Of a stretch of 64,000 bases of DNA, positions 11,791 through 21,868 are shown one piece after another. Made by a program: the position numbers and the translations under genes. Positions within the stretch are counted from its first letter, which is position 1, and each line of letters starts with the position of its first letter. The DNA comes from Pycnopodia helianthoides (lineage: Eukaryota; Echinodermata; Asteroidea; Forcipulatida; Asteriidae): NCBI GenBank assembly GCA_032158295.1, contig CM063248.1, forward strand, positions 1,839,773 to 1,903,772, read 5' to 3'. Below the pieces are notes generated by a model. It worked only from the letters and a program-made list of their open reading frames with translations, was not told the DNA's origin and made no database searches.

Positions 11791-12373
11791 TCTGGGTCAG
11801 GCTGACCCGGAACTGGTTAAAGAATGGTAATAATCCTCGGATTCTGCGTCATGCAGTTTGACACAGTTCGGGTCAATTTGACACGGATTTGGGGGTAATC
11901 TGGAATGGGTCTGGCCCGCGACCCGGATTCCGTGTCAATTCTGACCCGGGAGTTTTTAAATTGTTAATCATGAACATCAATCTACCTCCATCAGTTTCCC
12001 TGAGTCTTTACGTCTCAGTTTGTCTTCTTTGTAGCTTCTTGTCAAGAGTGGCCATTATAGCCTTGTTTTGGGCGAGCTTGGTCTGGTGGTCCTTGCGTAT
12101 GGTATTCTTTTGAAGGGGAAAACCCCAAAGACAAGCTCAGAAATGTTCACATGGGGAGGCGATAGGCCTACCCATTCAAAATTAACCGGGAAATTACATT
12201 TTATACATTTTGCTTTTAACAATGTGGCGCTTTGGGTGTTTGAATGACAGAGGATCGATGGACCTAGTATAACCCTTGTTTAAAAAAACATGAGACTTGA
12301 ACATTCCAGTGCCTTTCTGGCAGGCGAGGTACTACACTGACATGGAAAATTGTACACAGCTGAACAAGTTTGG

Positions 12374-12560
12374 AGATGTGCCCCCTTTCTTCGTACCAAA
12401 AGTTGATAACAAATCATACAATGCGATATAAAAAAAAACACTAAGATTTCATGTTTTCTTTCATTTGGCCGTGTACAAATCTTGCCTATACAGGCAGGAA
12501 GTCCGAGCTCTGTGGCTATTTTGTAAGGCACGTGTCGTCACTGGTTACATTCTATACTAT
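12374..12560 (+). repeat. family C interspersed repeat
   Basis: The sequence aaaagttgataacaaatc ... gtgtacaaatcttgcc ... aggcaggaagtccg recurs at about 51126-51290 (+) and, inverted, at 31950-32108. It has no coding capacity and looks like a non-autonomous element. Confidence 0.6.
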
Positions 12561-12808
12561 CTCCAGCCAACTGTTTCTTCGAAAATCAAGATTTTATCAG
12601 AATATCGTCTACATCACTAAGTCTGGCACCATCACGGCTATAAATGACCCAAAAATACTATGAGGGCAAAATATGAAAAGGGTATCAAATCAAGAAAGAT
12701 CTCGAATTGTAAATTTTCCGTCGAAATTTGTAAACAAAATTGTAAAATTTTTAATGTAAAATTGTTGTAATTCAGCCTTGTGCTGCGAGGACAGTTTAAT
12801 AAACCATT

Positions 12809-12809
<1 letters not shown>

Positions 12810-12839
<30 letters not shown>
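12810..12839. repeat. (TATC)n microsatellite
   Basis: Seven and a half uninterrupted tatc units. Confidence 0.95.
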
Positions 12840-13288
12840 AGGTCAGATTTATTATGTGTCTGTCATAACCTTTGGAATTATGTAACCAGCTTTCTGCTCA
12901 CTAGACTTTATTTCTTTTGGAGATTTACATGTGTTGTACGTATAGGCCTGTATATATCTATGTCTGCCAAGGAAATTATACAAACTGATAGGAACTTATC
13001 TATCACAGATGACACTTTAGAAAATCTAAAGCAACAGATTTATTCCGAATAGGAACATAATCATGAGACACTGTAACATTTCAGTTAAAAACGCCAGGTT
13101 TCAGCCAAAAAGTCAACACTGAGGCTTGCCCCTTGGCAGTCCCTGATATACGGTGGCCAAAGGACAAATTGCTCCAGCAGTGAACCTCACTGTTGCCTTT
13201 GTGCCCTTCTAAATGTTCTAATACGAAACTTAAGTCTTCTCTTCATGGAGGTGCCCCAAGTTTGTGTTATATAGATAGTTCCCAGTAG

Positions 13289-13444
13289 ACGCCATCTTTA
13301 CGGGCAAATTGCATTTTGGCTTGCAGGTGCGTCAAACGCTCAACTTATTAACGCAGCCGCGTTGTTCACTGACCAATCCTGCAATGCGCGCGTGTTGCAC
13401 GCCGTTCTCACACGAACTGCCCGTAAAGATGGCCGATTTACGTC
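13289..13444. mobile_element. palindromic MITE-like element, about 155 bp
   Basis: Ends gacgccatctttacgggcaa and ctgcccgtaaagatggcc are inverted repeats. The middle is CpG-rich and noncoding. Confidence 0.65.
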
Positions 13445-14399
13445 ATACTGCAACCTATCAATAGTCCTTGCTCCACTCCCGGGTCAGATTTAACCCAGAT
13501 TCAGCGCGGATATCCAGGATCTGACCATTTCTGGGTCAGGCTGACACAAAAACTGGTCAATGGGTTTTGACTCGGCTTCTGACCCAGTTTCGGGTCGACA
13601 GATTCCAGGTCAGACCTTGAAATGAGTCGTCTCCTGGTACCTTGATTTCGGATCATTATTCTGACCAGATTTTTTTTCAAGACTATAGCATTAGAAGCAA
13701 TCATACCTGCTCTGGCACAAAGCGGTACACAATGTTCACTCGTTTTTATTTAATATGCTTATAGCAGCTATAAATTAATAATATAAATCATGATTTCCAC
13801 TTTATGTAGTGACGTTCATTTCTCGGTAATGTGACTTGACAGTGAGCCACTTGAACCTCCATCTTTCATGACGTGATTTTCAATCGAACTATTCCCACTG
13901 TTCTTGCTTTTAAAATGTACAACGGACGCTGTGTGTTAGACAGAAAATAAGGTTTCGCGATGTCTTGTATTGTATCATTTTATCTGTTTAACATTAAAAA
14001 TGTGCCACATACGCCTTTTGCCTGCGGGCAGCAACGACAAAAGTGACAACAGCTTGTCGAGCAAGATCGTGATACACAAACCATGAAAAGCAGCAATCAC
14101 TGAAGGCGAGACCTGTTTTGTATTATATTTATGAGTGTAATCTTACGCATCAAGCTTACTAATTTATACAGCTTATTCAACAGAATAATGGTATATTTCC
14201 ATCAGAGGTCAAAATGGTCAACATGCCCCACGCTGTCACAACATAAACCCGAACACCGGACACAAAGACATTATTTGTATTTATGCAGTTAGTCCCATCT
14301 TAAAATATAGCTACACTTCCACAAAATACAACTAAATTTGTAAATTTGATGTAAGACCACACCGCAGCCTTTTTCTCCAATCGCCTCTCGTAGGCAGCG
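13445..14399. other. noncoding DNA upstream of a likely promoter
   Basis: Begins with degenerate gggtcag/ctgaccc-type sequence (13480-13640) related to that beside the minisatellite, then AT-rich DNA. No exon was recognised. Confidence 0.5.
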
Positions 14400-14608
14400 T
14401 TAGAATTTAGCGGTTGTAGCGCCCATTTCACGTGACACCACCACGTGCAGGCCTTTTCGCGCTGCCTGTGTGTGTGTGCACTGACTGCGTGTACAGCGCA
14501 TGAATTCGTGAACGTGTCACGTCACTATTCACAGCACCCAGCCCATTACATTGTATGTGCCGTGTGTGTGTACACAATTCAACACATACAGTGTGCGTAG
14601 ATAACATA
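14400..14608 (+). promoter_or_regulatory. likely promoter region with two E-boxes
   Basis: Two CACGTG E-boxes lie at 14429-14434 (in ttcacgtgac) and 14442-14447 (in ccacgtgcag), and a CRE-like tcacgtcac follows at about 14517. The stretch is richer in CpG than its surroundings and ends in an ATG in good context (A at -3, G at +4) followed 30 bases later by a consensus donor. CACGTG is the site bound by MAX heterodimers, USF and TFE-type factors. No TATA box was identified and the transcription start is not fixed. Confidence 0.45.
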
Positions 14609-14638
14609 ATGGCGGACGACGGTAGCAGATTTCGCACG
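14609..14638 (+). CDS. candidate first coding exon (MADDGSRFRT)
   Basis: ATGGCGGACGACGG opens a ten-codon exon ending at the consensus donor cacg|GTAAGT (14639), phase 0. The ATG has purine -3 and G +4 and sits just downstream of the E-box region. Possible partners are the candidate exon at 20095-20195, which also starts in phase 0, and then the MGA exon at 21806. The peptide is too short to identify. It may be the 5' end of this MGA transcript or of another + strand gene. Confidence 0.35.
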
Positions 14639-15511
14639 GTAAGTGTACTATAAATTTCATGCAATTTCCTGCGTTCTGACCGCTGGGTACATTGTGACAG
14701 TCCGGTGTGTGGTGAGGTAGCACACACTGAGCTTGGAAATGTAGTCACGGCTTTCACACCGTACGTTTTAGCTTGCATTCCGAGGCCTTTTTCAGGTGAC
14801 GTTGTAAGAAAGTTTCGGTTATATTTTTTTGACATACTTAAAAAAGAGGTGTAGACGCCGACTCCACGAGGTCCGGACTAACTTACACTGATTCAACACA
14901 CGAAATCTACACAACTCTGCAAACCTACATGTTCTCTTGAAACATTCTCATTATCATGGCCGGTTGTAATTTCATTTTGTGGTATTTTATAGGTGAAATG
15001 TAGTCTTGTAATTTGTTTTTTTTGTTTTGGTTATATTACCGACCGCGTGGTGGTGTACATCACCAGCTGTGCATTCTTACCACACACACGGTACATGCAT
15101 GTGGTTGTACGTACATGTATGTTGAGTATGTGTGTGTGATAACAACATGTACGTTAATATGTAGTTCCGTTCGCGTAGTTATCTTTGTGTGTGTGAGATC
15201 GTGCCCGGGCACTTCACAAACAGATGTGGCTCGGGTTGTTTACACATTAAAGTTTTCCACACCCTGTCGTAAAATGCAATGATTTGTTTTTCATATTAAT
15301 GCATGTTACACAAACCATTGCTAAATTCTGTTCTGCTGTGGGAAAGAATTCCCACAATATTGACAATGCTAGAAAATTTGTATTCTTGAATGAAGTAGAA
15401 ATTTACTTACAACTGGCTGATAATTTCAATTTGTCATCCCAGAATGGAATTAAATCTTAACAAAATTTATATCTGGGATCACACTTAAGGAAAACTGCGA
15501 CTTCAAAATCA
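14639..15511. other. intron-like noncoding DNA
   Basis: Contains GT-rich segments (cacacacacggtacatgcat, gtgtgtgtg) and no exon I can support. Confidence 0.5.
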
Positions 15512-16221
15512 TATGATACATTAGCCCCATGAATAGGGCCAATCCACTCCGTATCCTTGGCCCCAGCACCACTGCAGACCTATTCTTTCGCCCTATACGA
15601 TGTTTTTAATCTGCAAAGATCTAGATCGTGAAACTTACCGATCGAATGCCAATGTGCTCGTAGATAGCCGGACTGCTGGAATTTGTTTGAAAAACATCAC
15701 ACGCTTTTCGTGAAAATAAAATTATTTTTGAGAGTGAACTTTTAAAACGATCTTGATTATTTGCACTCGTGGCGTCTGCGAGTAAATTAGTCTGGTACCT
15801 ACTCAATCGTAGCAATTGATTGTATCGTTTTTCTAATGCTGTTGAGGGAGCCAGACAAAACCTAGTTTTTGAACCAAACATTTCGATCCCGTTGTACAGT
15901 AACGCGGGAAAGCACTTTTTTTAACGTAATTATGAGAACGTGTGTACTACTTCAAAATAAGCAAGTTGTCAAGATCGTTGAGACAATTCTAAATATTAAC
16001 TCTCAAAAATCATTTGATTTTCACCAAAAACGTGTGGTGTTTTTAAAAGAAATTTTAACAGTCCGGCTATCTGCAAGTACATGGGCATTCAATCGGTAAG
16101 TTTCACGATCTAGATCTTTGCAGGTTAAAAACATCATAGGGCGAAAGAATAGGTCTGCAGTGGTGCTGGGGCCAAGGATACGGAGTGGATTGGCCCTGTT
16201 CATGGGGCTAATGATACATGT
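15512..16221. mobile_element. 0.7 kb imperfect inverted repeat containing duplicated exon-like ends
   Basis: The outer 110-130 bp of each side are close inverted copies (tacattagccccatgaatagg / catggggctaatgatac; gatctagatctttgcag in both). The inner parts are also related but much more diverged. In each arm the sequence reading inward to outward ends in the same donor-like tcggtaagtttcacga. It looks like a foldback element that captured or derived from an exon plus intron start. Confidence 0.6.
15640..15881 (-). CDS. exon-like open frame in the inverted repeat (unrecognised)
   Basis: Minus strand: an ATG at 15881 opens about 80 codons (contains FCLAPSTALEKRYNQLL and SSPAIYEHIG) running to a consensus donor, tcg|GTAAGT, near 15640. 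The composition is protein-like, but I recognise no family. The other arm carries the same end of the sequence on the + strand in a disrupted state. It may be a remnant of an element's own gene. An independent cellular exon is less likely. Confidence 0.25.
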
Positions 16222-16250
16222 AAGTAAAATATGTAGGGAATTCCTATACA

Positions 16251-16335
16251 TAAGTAGGCCTGGGCGACTAGTGAAATTCACTACCCGACTAGTGGGGCTT
16301 CAATTAGTCTCAACTTCAACACTAGTCGCGACTAT
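16251..16335. repeat. partial ACTAGTCGC element
   Basis: taggcctgggcgactagtg ... cactagtcgcgactatt repeats the left part of the complete element at 16486-16685. Confidence 0.55.
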
Positions 16336-16485
16336 TTTAAAAAACCAAAGTTAGATTGTGGATCGCTGCAGGCGCAAGATGGTAAAATTCTGGCTGACAT
16401 TTTAGGGATGCATTGCTATGGACGCCATTGTAGTAAGCAACTCTTTTGATGCAACAACAACATATCAGAGCAGACAACGACAAAT

Positions 16486-16685
16486 AGGCCTGGGCAGCTA
16501 GTGAAATTCACTTCTCGGCTAGTCGCGCTTCAATTAGTTGCGACTTTGACACTAGTCGCGATTTTTTTTTTCAGTAGTCGGGGCGGCGTGGTTAACCGGG
16601 CAGTTGAAAAGCGACAGTCGCGACTAGACATAGCAATCAATAATGGCGACTTCCAAACTAGTCGCCCTAGTCGCCCAGGCCTACT
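16486..16685. mobile_element. MITE-like element built from ACTAGTCGC motifs, about 200 bp
   Basis: Terminal inverted repeats taggcctgggcagctagt (left) and actagtcgcccaggccta (right). Inside, ctagtcgcg or its complement recurs several times. A partial copy lies just upstream at 16251-16335. Confidence 0.65.
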
Positions 16686-19425
16686 TTATAACACTAACGG
16701 CAGGCAAGACGTTGAATCCGATCGCCAATAATGTTGTGACCCTTGTGAAAGTATTTTGCATCGTTTTCTTACCTGCTGTCGGGATGGTAACTAATGCAGT
16801 AAATAATTTTGTTATGATGTAGGCCTACTTAAGATATTACAGCAATAACATGTTCCTAAATTAGTTTTTGCTAGAATCGGACAAAAATTTGTGTTAAAAC
16901 AACAATTAGTTTGATGACTGCTGTACTTGCTTGACTGCGCAAGTCATGTGAGTATTCAAACATTGGGACTAGTAAAAAAAGCATGTTTCAGCTTCACGTG
17001 GTTATAAAGCAAGGTGCTATCAAGAATGGTTGAATTAGGACCTTAGGGTGTATCGTTTGTGGTGAGAAAGCAAAACTCGTCAACCAAATTCTCTGATTAT
17101 TCAGTCACTGGTTTGGACCCAAGTTTACAATAATAGTTAAACAGCCATGATATGTTTTTTCTACTTTTATATAATTTCAAATTCTTTTGCCCTCAGGAAA
17201 ATCAGCACAATTGTTATTATCGCAATTATAGATCCTTGTCATTGATGTGTCACATGTCATCCTTTTCTTTGACGTGCATACTGTTCCCACACTCCAAAAT
17301 TTAATATAGGAGTCCTATAAACATAGGACGCTTGGGATGCTTCGTAGCTATGCTTCACGCATACTAATAGATTTTACATTGAGTACCGTATGTATTTATT
17401 GCATTACAGGTTAATAACGCCGGCATATTCTTGCGCGCCAAGACTCATGGCCATGAACATCGAACTCGCTTTAGCCAACTCGCTTCAGCTGTGTCTTAAT
17501 CAGCCGTTTAATACCTTATTGCTAATATAATTATACATTGTTCTAGTTATTGTTGTAATAAAGTATGAATTATATGAAAATATAAAATGACAAGGATCTA
17601 TGTGTGACGTGTATTACACAAACATGGGATGCATTTTATTCATAAATTATAGCAGAATATAATCACGATTTAAAATCTGGACTGTTCCACTTGATTCTGC
17701 ATCGCCTTGTGAAATGGAATCGTGTCTAGATTTCACCTCATCATTATATTCTGCTATATTGTACTCTTATGCATCCAATATTTGTATAGCCTGAAAAGGT
17801 CTATACCGCATGTTAATGTAGTCCAACCCTATTACTTGATTCTACTTTTTTTCCAAGGGCTAAAAATGTCATGCTTTAAAAAATATATATTTAAATTTTT
17901 CAAATAGAGCAATTTTGTTGCCATTTTTCAACTCATTCGTTCAAATTTGTCTATGGCAAATGGCAACTGCTTTCCGGGTGGGGGGGGGGGGATGAGAGGA
18001 AATGCTAATCATTCACATTAATGTGTGATTGGAGTCTAAAGGTGTCATTTTAGTTTTCAGCTCTTGAGTTGCGGATTCCAAGTGAAATTTTTTATTGGAC
18101 AAAATGATGTCGGGTTTAGAACAAGTACATAAAATCATAAATAATATTTCAATTTTTAAATTTTTTATCTCAGATTGACTCTTATTCTTCCTGATCAAGG
18201 AATAGCGGACTGCTGCTCGTAATTGTTTTTGAAAAGGTAAGATTCAGCTTTTGTTGATGCTTTTTGAACTTTTCCTTCTTTTCAAAAATCATTCGATTAC
18301 AGCTTTAAAAACTGTCACATGCAACTGAGCGTTTTATCTATTCTCTTTTGCAGGCCTCGAACTTCATGTTTAAAAGGGCTTTTTCTCAAATTTGAAGGGC
18401 ATCGCAGCAATTTCATAGTGTGGAAAGGGCACCACAGCATTTTTGTCGAATTTGGGGGCATCATGGCAAAAACAAAACTTAACAAATTTAACAAGACAGG
18501 ATTTGGGCATAGCAATCACGATTTTGAGCCGTGAATACGACGCTACAATAATACTTTAATTAAATATGATAAACAAGTCGCCCTGTGTAAATGTAAACAA
18601 TGTACCATGATAGTTAAATTAAAAAACTAAAAATACCAAAACAAAAACTCTAAATGTTGACTGCTGCGTGGTAAAAGTGATGGTAGCGGTGAATTCACAC
18701 ACGTTTTTGTGCTTATTTAGGTATCAATCCCATAAACTATCGCACTTAGGACTTGCCTACTTACTGCCAGTGCGTGATTTCCGTGGTAGTGGGCACTGAG
18801 ACGCGCAGCACAGAGACACAATGTGCCTGGTACAGCATACATTCTACAGTACATGTCACACACACATGGCTTTTGTAGAGACTGGCTCCGCAGTTTTTCT
18901 AATGCTTCACGTGTGTGGGATTCGGCGGCAAACAGACACTGTGACTGTGAGAACTTTTATTGAATTGCAGGCAAGCGGTTGTGGAGTTTGAAACATTGCG
19001 ATCACCGACTTTGAAATAAAAAATAACAGAGAGTCAAGAATCATCGATCGCAATCAATGCCAAGATCAGATGGAAACTTTCGATGAAAAAGTTGCAAAGA
19101 ATGCAATGGGTGGAAATGGGATTAGTTGACGAAATAGCTCTTGCTGAAGTTGTTTGAAGACTTGACTGGCCTGCTGGGTTGCGTATTTACTATTCATACT
19201 ATTTGCTTTGCAAACGTGAGCATTATTTATTTGAATAAACAATGGGGCAGAAACCAAAGCATTTTTTTAAATTTAGACGGAAAGAATAGCAGTATGGTTC
19301 TCTTCATTTACAAGCAAGCTAGTGCAAATTATTTTCCAATAATAACAAAAAAATAGAAATAATTCTTTGAATCAAGCTGAAATAAAATGCATAATTGTTC
19401 GGCCTCTAAAGCAAGGCCGCTTTTG

Positions 19426-19578
19426 TAGTAAGCCGTTTGTGCTGAAAATGTTAGTTTATATCAGAATTGTCATAATTTCCTCTATGTACGGCTTGGTGAG
19501 CTTTTGTATTAAGCCTTTTGTGCTGAAAATGTTAGTTTATATCAGAATTGTCATAATTTTCCTCTATGTACGGCTTGG
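19426..19578. repeat. tandem duplication of about 75 bp
   Basis: The segment from agcc(g/t)tttgtgctgaaaatg through tctatgtacggcttggtgag appears twice in succession with two or three differences. Confidence 0.85.
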
Positions 19579-19674
19579 TGAGTTGAATGCCTGATTTGAA
19601 CTTAAGTGCTCGGCGGTGCTACTCTTTTTCAATCGGAATTCAATGTTGGCATCTCTGTGTATGTTGTTTTGGAA

Positions 19675-19872
19675 GAACACAGAGGCCATTGCCCTGGGCC
19701 TAAAGCCCTGTTAGTATTGATGTTGCTGCTGCCAGCACTGGCCCATAACAGGCCGGTAATTACACACAGGCCACTGAGGGCATGGCCTTTGTTGCCCTGG
19801 TTTTGGCATTGGTGGCCCCTTCTCGAGTGCCCTTTGCAAAACGAAAATGGCCTTGCCTCTTAAAGATGAAAT
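19675..19872. repeat. family E interspersed repeat
   Basis: Carries ccctggttttggcattggtg and gtgccctttgcaaaacgaaa, ending aaagatgaaattccagggc. Related copies are near 31490-31600, 48572-48860, 58878-58995 and 63741-63898, on either strand. It is noncoding, with complementary cag(g/a)cctgg ends in the best copies. Confidence 0.6.
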
Positions 19873-20094
19873 TCCAGGGCTTCTAAGCAAATATAAACAG
19901 GATACCAGACACAGGTTAAAACATGTGACATGGTATTTTGGCTGTTAACCTTATTCTTGCTTAAGCAGCTCTATGAAATTAGGCCTAAATGGTCTTGGCC
20001 TTGATGCCCTAAAATTGTACTGTAGACATTATGATTTGTCGTGCATGATATATCTTTTAACAAGGATATTTTGTTTTGCCCTTAATTTTTGTAG

Positions 20095-20195
20095 AAACTG
20101 TTTGAAGACAAGAAGCAAAAGTGGTGTACCAAGCTGGCCAACAAGGCTGTGGCTTACTCTTCGATGAGTACATCATGAAGCAAGGGAATCAAAAG
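20095..20195 (+). CDS. candidate internal exon with an apparent 1-base frameshift
   Basis: A pyrimidine-rich tract and ttttgtag precede 20095, and a donor GTGGGT follows 20195. The first frame reads KLFEDKKQKWCTKLANKAVA and runs to a TGA at 20176. The frame one base back is open from 20106 and reads LFDEYIMKQGNQK up to the donor, phase 0 at both ends. One extra base near 20156 would give a single continuous exon. I do not recognise the protein. Its position between 14609 and 21806 suggests it belongs to the 5' part of the MGA transcript, but that is inference. Confidence 0.35.
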
Positions 20196-21805
20196 GTGGG
20201 TAGGTATATCAGTTTAAAATTTATCACAACTTCCAATACTATGGCCAAACTGAGGCTGGAGGGAAATATAGTCTGGTACCTTTTAATGCAGTGCAAATTA
20301 GAAGTGTCATTGTCTTAGTGCATGCTAGGTGTTTGTTGTGAAGTAGTAGTAGTTTAAAGGGCTGGATGTTTACTCTGGACCTCAGACCCGAAGCCAGTGA
20401 TTCTGGCCTGGCGCCAGTTAACTAAAAAACAGAAAAGTCGGACAATCTTGTGTTTTTCTAATTAATATCTTTGTTTAAAAGAAAATCATGTTAACATGTT
20501 GACTTTCAACTTCGCTGAGTATCAAAGTTTACCTACCCATAAGACAAAAGAGAAATCTCTTTACTTCAAGTTTTTGTTTTAAACAAAAACAGGCTATTTG
20601 TGTTCTCATTTTGATTCTAGTCTTGTAAAACAAACTTCTGTTCCAGTTGCACTTCTGATGCACAGAGTCTGTAAGCCTCCTGAATTATAACATCTGGGGA
20701 GGTTCAGGGTGTGAAAAATGGGGAGGGGGGGGGGACCCAGTCTAGCAAGCCATTTTCAGGAATCGTCACATTTGGCAAATCTCATTTCTGATTAAAGTAG
20801 ACCCTCACCAACGGCCGCAGCCGCCAACTCGCAGCTTAGCTTTAGTCTGCTAAGCGAAGTACCAGTCACAAATGATAACCACAATGTGGTATTTTGGCTG
20901 GTGTGCCTATGAAGTTAGTGTACCATACAGTATCGGCTACAGGAAGCAACAAAATTAGTTGATTATCAAAAAAGATCAAGCTGAAAAGCAACAAATTGTC
21001 ACAAGTGAAATGCATGGCAAGGAATTTTTGCTGTTGTTCCATTGTTGCAAAGCAGAAATTTATCTTTGAACATTGTGCCCAGAACATTTCATGAATTGCA
21101 GGAAACCAAGGGTACTGTTAGAGGTCATGTTTTAGGGTACGGTACAGCATTGGTTGTTATTGGACAAACTTTACTTATTTTTGTTTTAAATTTTACTTTT
21201 GTATCTCTTTTGGTGGTATAAATTACTTGGATCAAACCAAAACATGAATCTCCCTTTTTCAGCAAATTATAAATGAGAAATTTGAACAAACACCTTTCTT
21301 ACATGCAACCATATTAGATGTCATATAATAAAAACACCTGGCCAGCAAAGTCGTCCGCCAATGACATGCCTGCTTCTGAACTCAATGAGGGCGATGTTTA
21401 AGCTTGGGACGTCATATTATTCTACAATTTCCCTAAAGTGGCCATTCAAACAATCTGAAGGCATTTCCCTTTTTCGGTTCTGTCAACATGCATTAGGTTA
21501 GAATCCGCATCCCAACCATCTAGGGAAACAGCTCTTTCTGGTGGAACTTGTACGTCCAGTGCAATTTTTTTCGGACTTGAAAATTTTGAGAATGTTTTGT
21601 CCACGAATTTTCAAGCAACTCATTTAATAAATGATTTTCAAAAAATATATATATATCAAATTCTATTTTGGTTCTTGACAATCAAATTTAACAATGATAA
21701 CCGATTGTTTCTGGAAATCAGGAGATGTGCTTCACTTTTTTTTAAAGCTTATTTTGGTTGGCTGTTTTTTGCCAATACTCTGCATATCTTCTTTATTTAA
21801 TGCAG
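20196..21805. other. intron-like DNA before the large MGA exon
   Basis: AT-rich; a G-run at about 20722, a family A fragment at about 20855-20915. The last 30 bases form a normal acceptor region (tcttctttatttaatgcag). Confidence 0.6.
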
Positions 21806-21868
21806 AGTCATCAGTTCCCAGCATTATTCAAATCATCAGTTGAGTAGAACAGTTGCCAAGTTTGTAAG
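21806..21868 (+). other. 5' edge of the large MGA exon: UTR or disrupted coding
   Basis: The acceptor tgcag ends at 21805. In the frame of the downstream ATG the first 13 codons are open, then TAG occurs at 21845. One frame away, 21807-21882 is open and protein-like until TGA. So either this is 5' UTR and translation starts at 21869, or a base is missing and the exon is internal. The ATG at 21869 has A at -3. Confidence 0.5.

Larger units (their letters stand above)
11791..13288. other. noncoding DNA with element fragments
   Basis: Contains gggtcag/ctgaccc-rich sequence next to the minisatellite, a copy of the family C repeat at about 12374-12560, and an ATCT microsatellite at 12810-12839. 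No exon was recognised. Confidence 0.55.
16686..20094. other. intron-like noncoding DNA with element fragments
   Basis: Contains a G-run at about 17982, family E fragments (18352-18440, 19675-19872), a near-perfect 70-bp direct repeat (19426-19575, gccgtttgtgctgaaaatg twice), and a partial family A element at 19882-19985. No exon was recognised. Confidence 0.5.

Noticed and set aside
1..21868. T-box exons for MGA
   Set aside because: I looked for recognisable T-box segments in the open frames and found none. Very short exons could still be missed.
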